Positions 6,371 through 9,917 of a stretch of DNA of 9,917 nt are shown here, one piece after another. The stretch is from CAYVBE01 sp964448935 (GTDB lineage: Bacteria > Planctomycetota > Brocadiia > SM23-32), in the NCBI GenBank assembly GCA_964448935.1, contig CAYVBE010000163.1:1-9917 (forward strand), written 5' to 3'. The translations under genes were made by a program, and so were the position numbers. The notes beneath the pieces were generated by a model, which saw only the letters and a list, made by a program, of their open reading frames with translations, had not been told where the DNA came from and did no database searches. Position 1 is the first letter of the stretch; each line of letters begins with the position of its first letter.

Positions 6371-8251
6371 CTCTCTGTCAACACCTGCGAACGTGGTGTA
6401 GATGCGCACGGCCAGGCAGATGCCGAAGACACCGAGCATAGCCCAGAGCGGCCACGTCGCGCCCCGTCGGCGGGGTTGCTCGCCGGCCTCCTCCCCGATC
6501 AACTCGCCCCAGGCGTGCTCCTGTAGCTGGAGGGTAATATCTTCCATGTCGCTGCGGTTCAGCCCGCCCAGCTCGCCCTGTACCTCATGCCAGGGGCGCA
6601 GGCGCACCCTCACGCGGTCGCCCGGAGTGAGCCGCGCAGCAGGAGTCAGCTTGTTGTCCCGCATACTTCTAAGGTACACGACCGCCTGCCCGCCTTCAAT
6701 TTCCGGGCCCGACAGGTCCATCAGGTGCACCGTGAAGATATGGTCGCGATACGGCACAGAGCCCGGCCGGGGGACGCCGGAGACGGCCGCCACCGTGCCC
6801 GTGACCGTCAGATCCTGCCCTGCCTCCGGCACCACGAACTCCTGCGGGGGCGGCTCGCCGAGTTCCATGGGCAGCAGCTTCCAATCGCCCACGGACAGCT
6901 CGCGCGTGGCGAATTGCCAGATGACTACTTTCTTCCCCGCCAGACGGTCTCGCCCGCGCGCCATTTCGCGGCTGAGTATCTCTCGGGTTGCCTTCGCGCC
7001 GGCCGCGTTGCGCACGATGCGGTCCACCGGCCGCTGCAGCTCGAAGGACAACTGCTCCGCCAGCCCGGCCGATTCGCCCCAGCCCATCGCTTCCAGGGAG
7101 AATATGTTGGAGAAGCTATCGCCCAGCAGCAGCACATCGGCCGACGGGTCGGGCTGCCAGCGGGCGGCCCCTCGACCGGCGACCGGATGGACCGTCACCC
7201 TCGTGAGCTCGAACAGCCCGTACTCCTCCGGGATATCCAGCAACCCCACCAGGTCGCCGTGCTCGGTCACCTCCTCCGCCCTCTGCGTATATCTCACCGG
7301 CGAACGCGCGGGCAGCAGCTCCTGCTCAGCGATGAAGTCCCGCACGGCAGCCGCCAGGCGCTCCATGGCATCCGGGCGCCAGTGGGTGTCGCCCGGCAGA
7401 TACTGCGGCTCGTGGCGGCCCCGCTCGAACATCGCCGAGGCCGGGTCCATCACCAGCACGCCGGCCTCTCTCATCTCGCCCACGAAACGGTCAAAGGACG
7501 GGTTGCGCACCGGCCCCTCCGCCCCGTCTGCGGACCGGTCGTATTTCTCCGGATGAACCACCGGCTTCACCGGCGTCGGGAGCAGAATCAGCCGGATGCC
7601 GCGCTCCTTGAGCTGCCGGTGGAACTGCAGCACGGCGCGCCGCGGGTCGGGCTGCGGGGGCTCGACGTACTCGCTGCCGGCTGCGGCCCGCTTCGCCAGT
7701 TGGTCCCCCGACAGAAAAGCCGGCCCGGTAACGTAATCGAAACCCGGGCGGTAGAACAGCCAGCCATTCCGCCCCGGATACACCTGCTCGTTGCCCGCGC
7801 CCAGGACGGCGGTCAGGAAGAACTGTGTCGGCGGCCGCACGATGGTGCCCAGGCGCGATTCTTCCGAGAGCTCGTCCTTGTAGCGGTTGATCTCCCGCAG
7901 TGCCAGCGCGTTGGCCCGGAAGGTACCGCGCCAGAGCCGCTTCACGAGACCTTGCTCGTCGGGCTTGAACGCCTCGTTGAACCCCTCCGCCGCCGCGCTC
8001 GGAATGCGCTCGAAGATGGAGAACGGATGCGGCAGCGCGCTCTCGGCCTCGCCCCGCGCGCGGTCCACCGCAAAGCCCACCATCTCCACAGCGGCCGGGG
8101 TGAAGATGCTGAGTAGGAAGAGGCCCACCACGGCCCACTTCACCGCGGGGCTCACGTCCGTATGCCCCACCTCAACCTGGGCGAGTTCCTCGCGCGTGAG
8201 GCGTCGGTGTTTCGCGACGCCCTTGCCGGCTTGTCGCTTGTCGTCGCCCAT
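6368..8251 (-). CDS. Membrane-anchored AlgJ-like SGNH O-acetyltransferase with extra C-terminal domain and second membrane helix
   Basis: 627 residues, far longer than AlgJ (about 390). A basic cytoplasmic N-terminus (KHRRLTREEL, 15-24) leads to a membrane helix at ~37-57. The AlgJ/AlgX SGNH domain spans ~140-465: GRNGWLFY (160-167), LILLPTPVKPVVHP (221-234), GDTHW (287-291; Asp288/His290), LLLGDSFSNIF (374-384; Ser379), GKKVVIWQFATREL (439-452). The catalytic triad looks intact. Residues ~480-560 form an added beta-rich domain (VPYRDHIFTVHL; QAVVYLRSM; LTPGDRVRVRLRPW) that resembles the C-terminus of the LamG protein in this operon. A second hydrophobic helix follows at ~599-617 after RRR, so the catalytic part should be tethered at both ends on the outer face of the cytoplasmic membrane. 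It is probably the partner receiving acetyl groups from the MBOAT protein, 8 bp upstream. The start at 8251 has no clear Shine-Dalgarno. Confidence 0.9.
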   Translation of the reverse strand: MGDDKRQAGKGVAKHRRLTREELAQVEVGHTDVSPAVKWAVVGLFLLSIFTPAAVEMVGFAVDRARGEAESALPHPFSIFERIPSAAAEGFNEAFKPDEQGLVKRLWRGTFRANALALREINRYKDELSEESRLGTIVRPPTQFFLTAVLGAGNEQVYPGRNGWLFYRPGFDYVTGPAFLSGDQLAKRAAAGSEYVEPPQPDPRRAVLQFHRQLKERGIRLILLPTPVKPVVHPEKYDRSADGAEGPVRNPSFDRFVGEMREAGVLVMDPASAMFERGRHEPQYLPGDTHWRPDAMERLAAAVRDFIAEQELLPARSPVRYTQRAEEVTEHGDLVGLLDIPEEYGLFELTRVTVHPVAGRGAARWQPDPSADVLLLGDSFSNIFSLEAMGWGESAGLAEQLSFELQRPVDRIVRNAAGAKATREILSREMARGRDRLAGKKVVIWQFATRELSVGDWKLLPMELGEPPPQEFVVPEAGQDLTVTGTVAAVSGVPRPGSVPYRDHIFTVHLMDLSGPEIEGGQAVVYLRSMRDNKLTPAARLTPGDRVRVRLRPWHEVQGELGGLNRSDMEDITLQLQEHAWGELIGEEAGEQPRRRGATWPLWAMLGVFGICLAVRIYTTFAGVDRE

Positions 8252-8262
8252 GCCGCGTATCA
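8252..8262 (-). promoter_or_regulatory. Junction without Shine-Dalgarno; probable coupled restart
   Basis: The MBOAT gene ends with TGA (8262-8260), followed by TACGCGGC and the ATG of the AlgJ-like gene. No purine-rich Shine-Dalgarno sequence is visible in or before these 8 bp, unlike the other junctions here. Translation of the AlgJ-like gene probably relies on ribosomes that have just finished the MBOAT gene (inference). Confidence 0.45.
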
Positions 8263-9825
8263 GAAGATGAAGTAAATGAACGGGTTATATGCCTGCGTCG
8301 TCAGAGCCGCTATGGCGGCTGCGAACAGGGCGAAGATCACGACCACTTTCGGCCAGGTCAGCTCCCGGGTGAAGTCCCACGTCTGCGGGAATCCCCACGC
8401 CGCCACGGCCGCCACGACCAGGATTCCGGCGTAGTAGAACTGGTCCATGAATCCGCCGATGAGCACCGCCCCGGACGGCGCGCTGCCGAAGCCCAGCATG
8501 GTGCCGCAGTACGCGACCGCGGAACCCAGGTCCGGCGCCCGGAAGAAGACCCACGCGAACGTGACAATGACGAACGTCAGCACCGTGGGCAGCGGCCGGG
8601 GCAACCCGCGGTACGGCGCGGTCTTTCCGATGGAGCGCTCGAACACCAGCATCACCCCGTGTATGCCGCCCCAGATGACGAAGTTCCACGAGGCCCCGTG
8701 CCACAGCCCGCCCAGCAGCATCACCAGCATCAGGTTCACATACGTCCGTCCCCCGCCCTTCCGGTTACCTCCGAGCGGGATGTAGAGGTAGTCCCGCAGC
8801 CAGGTGCTCAGCGAGAGGTGCCATCGGCGCCAGAACTCCGTAATGGATTGGCTGATGTACGGCGAATCGAAATTCTTCGGGAACACGAACCCCAGCATCA
8901 GCCCCAGGCCGATGGCCATGTCCGAGTACCCGCTGAAGTCGAAGTATATCTGGAACCCGTAAGCCACCGCACCCACCCAGGACTGCCCGAAGGTCAGCCC
9001 GCCCGCGCCGAAGGCCACGTCGGCCACCTTGCCGCACGGGTTGGCCAGCAGCACCTTCTTGGCCAGCCCCAGCGCGATGAACGCCGCGCCCCGCGCGAAC
9101 TTCTCCGCCGTATGGGAGCGCTCCTGAAGCTGCTCGTCCACCTCCTGGAACCGGATGATGGGGCCGGCCACCAGTTGGGGGAACATGCTGACGTAGCAGG
9201 CAAAATCTATCAGGTTCCGCACCGGGCGGGCGTCGCCGCGGAAGACGTCTATGGTGTAGCTCATGGACTGGAAGGTGTAGAAGCTGATGCCCAGCGGCAG
9301 CGTGATACGGAAGGTGGTCCGCAGCGGCTCCACCCAGTCCACGCCGGCCGTGTCCCGCAGCCAGACGGCCAGCGCGTCGTAGCTCTCCACCCCGAAGTTG
9401 AAGTATTTGAAGAAACCCAGCAGAGACAGGTTCGTCACCACGGAGATGACCACGGCCAGCCGCTGGCCGGAGGTGCGGTGCCGGTCGGCCGCGCGCACCC
9501 AGGAGACAATCTTGGGAACCAGCAGCCAGTTGTACCAGCGCCCCTCGCCATCGCCGCTGCCGCCAGCCGGCAGCCTATCCAGACGCCCGAGCGGCTTCCC
9601 CCACGTTTCTCCGCGGAAATGCCCCGTCATGCCGAGCCCGCAGATGTAGTCCACCACCGTCGAAAAGGCCATCAGCACCACGAACAGCGGATTGGCCCAG
9701 CCGTAGAAGACGTAGCTCAGTATGGTGAGTGCCAGGTGCCGCAGCCGGTGGTGGGACAGGAGGTAATAGATGACCAGGACGGTCGGCAGGAAGTAGAACA
9801 GAAATATGTGACTGCTGAAAACCAT
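8260..9825 (-). CDS. AlgI-type MBOAT membrane O-acetyltransferase
   Basis: 521 residues, a polytopic membrane protein of the MBOAT family, close in plan to AlgI (about 520 residues). It opens MVFSSHIFLFYFLP, the usual AlgI-like start, followed by LSYVFYGW (36-43). Core MBOAT motifs are all present: LPLGISFYTFQSMSYTIDV (176-194), MFPQLVAGPIIR (214-225), FDFSGYSDMAIGLGLMLGF (295-313), FWRRWHLSLSTWLRDYLYIP (331-350) with His336, LGGNRKG (351-357), and GGLWHGASWNFVIWGGIHG (372-390) with the invariant catalytic His376. The ending NPFIYFIF is also typical. In this family the protein takes acetyl from cytoplasmic acetyl-CoA and hands it across the membrane to SGNH partners such as AlgJ/AlgX. A hydrophilic loop at ~67-122 is longer than I expect for AlgI. 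The ATG at 9825 is the first start after an in-frame TGA at 9882-9880; its Shine-Dalgarno is weak. It is the first gene of the cluster visible here. Confidence 0.96.
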   Translation of the reverse strand: MVFSSHIFLFYFLPTVLVIYYLLSHHRLRHLALTILSYVFYGWANPLFVVLMAFSTVVDYICGLGMTGHFRGETWGKPLGRLDRLPAGGSGDGEGRWYNWLLVPKIVSWVRAADRHRTSGQRLAVVISVVTNLSLLGFFKYFNFGVESYDALAVWLRDTAGVDWVEPLRTTFRITLPLGISFYTFQSMSYTIDVFRGDARPVRNLIDFACYVSMFPQLVAGPIIRFQEVDEQLQERSHTAEKFARGAAFIALGLAKKVLLANPCGKVADVAFGAGGLTFGQSWVGAVAYGFQIYFDFSGYSDMAIGLGLMLGFVFPKNFDSPYISQSITEFWRRWHLSLSTWLRDYLYIPLGGNRKGGGRTYVNLMLVMLLGGLWHGASWNFVIWGGIHGVMLVFERSIGKTAPYRGLPRPLPTVLTFVIVTFAWVFFRAPDLGSAVAYCGTMLGFGSAPSGAVLIGGFMDQFYYAGILVVAAVAAWGFPQTWDFTRELTWPKVVVIFALFAAAIAALTTQAYNPFIYFIF

Positions 9826-9917
9826 GCCGTCCGTTCTGGTCGCGGCGAGTTGATCGGCGCAAAGCGCCGGGGAGGGTTCTCATCACGGGCACGAGCCGGT
9901 CTTCGTTCCTCACAGTG
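9826..9917 (-). other. Leader upstream of the MBOAT gene
   Basis: These 92 bp carry no supported gene; the MBOAT frame is closed by TGA at 9882-9880. No convincing -35/-10 pair and no T-run terminator is visible. A short perfect hairpin is present (listed separately). Whether the operon begins here or continues from further right cannot be decided from the window. Confidence 0.4.
9855..9869. repeat. Short perfect hairpin in the leader
   Basis: CGGCGC AAA GCGCCG: a 6-bp all-GC stem with a 3-nt loop, 30 bp ahead of the MBOAT start codon. No U-tract follows on either strand, so it is not a standard terminator. It may be chance in GC-rich DNA. Confidence 0.4.

Noticed and set aside
6587..8116. 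Open frame of 509 codons on the plus strand
   Set aside because: Antisense to the AlgJ-like gene, whose DTHW and GDS motifs are unmistakable. The plus-strand translation is His/Arg/Leu-rich without fold signatures.
5289..9825. Alginate biosynthesis locus
   Set aside because: The acetylation core resembles AlgI/J/X, but no alginate polymerase, epimerase, lyase or exporter is present, and such cores serve many different polysaccharides.
8260..9825. DltB-type D-alanylation gene
   Set aside because: DltB is also MBOAT, but no DltA/DltC/DltD neighbours exist here and the partners are AlgJ/X-like SGNH proteins.
9855..9869. Rho-independent terminator
   Set aside because: The hairpin has only a 6-bp stem and no T-run follows on either strand.
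9575..9913. 112-codon minus-strand frame starting ahead of the MBOAT gene
   Set aside because: It lies mostly inside the MBOAT coding region in another frame and its Arg/Pro-rich product resembles nothing.

Overview
The window holds one tightly packed gene cluster of seven open reading frames, all on the minus strand, so it reads right to left from about 9825 down past base 1. It looks like part of a secreted-polysaccharide O-acetylation operon. DNA is GC-rich and the third codon position is strongly GC-biased, which gives long meaningless open frames on the plus strand. Fused SGNH, fibronectin III, malectin-like and LamG architectures, together with an AlgJ-like protein carrying an extra C-terminal domain, suggest a planctomycete or another PVC-group (or similar) environmental bacterium. 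That assignment is inference from gene style; there is no rRNA or other marker in the window.

In transcription order: (1) an AlgI-type MBOAT membrane acetyltransferase (8260-9825); (2) a membrane-anchored AlgJ-like SGNH acetyltransferase with an extra C-terminal beta-rich domain and a second membrane helix (6368-8251); (3) a secreted AlgX/AlgJ-like SGNH protein (5289-6356); (4) and (5) two paralogous secreted proteins, each an SGNH/SASA-like domain followed by fibronectin III and a malectin-like carbohydrate-binding domain (3463-5265 and 1695-3455); (6) a secreted LamG-like protein (569-1675) whose C-terminal domain resembles the extra domain of protein 2; (7) the first 185 codons of a SASA/CE6-type carbohydrate O-acetylesterase running off the left edge (1-555). 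Gaps between genes are 7-23 bp; most starts have a clear Shine-Dalgarno, three of them built partly from the upstream gene's TAG stop. No internal terminator or promoter was seen.

Working model: the MBOAT protein passes acetyl groups from cytoplasmic acetyl-CoA across the membrane, and the two AlgJ/X-like proteins, both with intact D-x-H and GDS motifs, transfer them to an exported glycan. The FnIII/malectin and LamG proteins would bind the glycan or act on it, and the terminal esterase could remove acetyl groups. No polymerase or glycosyltransferase is visible, so the glycan is unknown and alginate itself should not be assumed. The least described parts are the SGNH-FnIII-malectin pair, whose active-site blocks depart from the SASA family in the same way in both copies, and the domain shared between the LamG protein and the AlgJ-like enzyme.

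The only non-coding stretch of note is the 92 bp right of the first gene (9826-9917). It contains one short perfect hairpin and no recognisable promoter.
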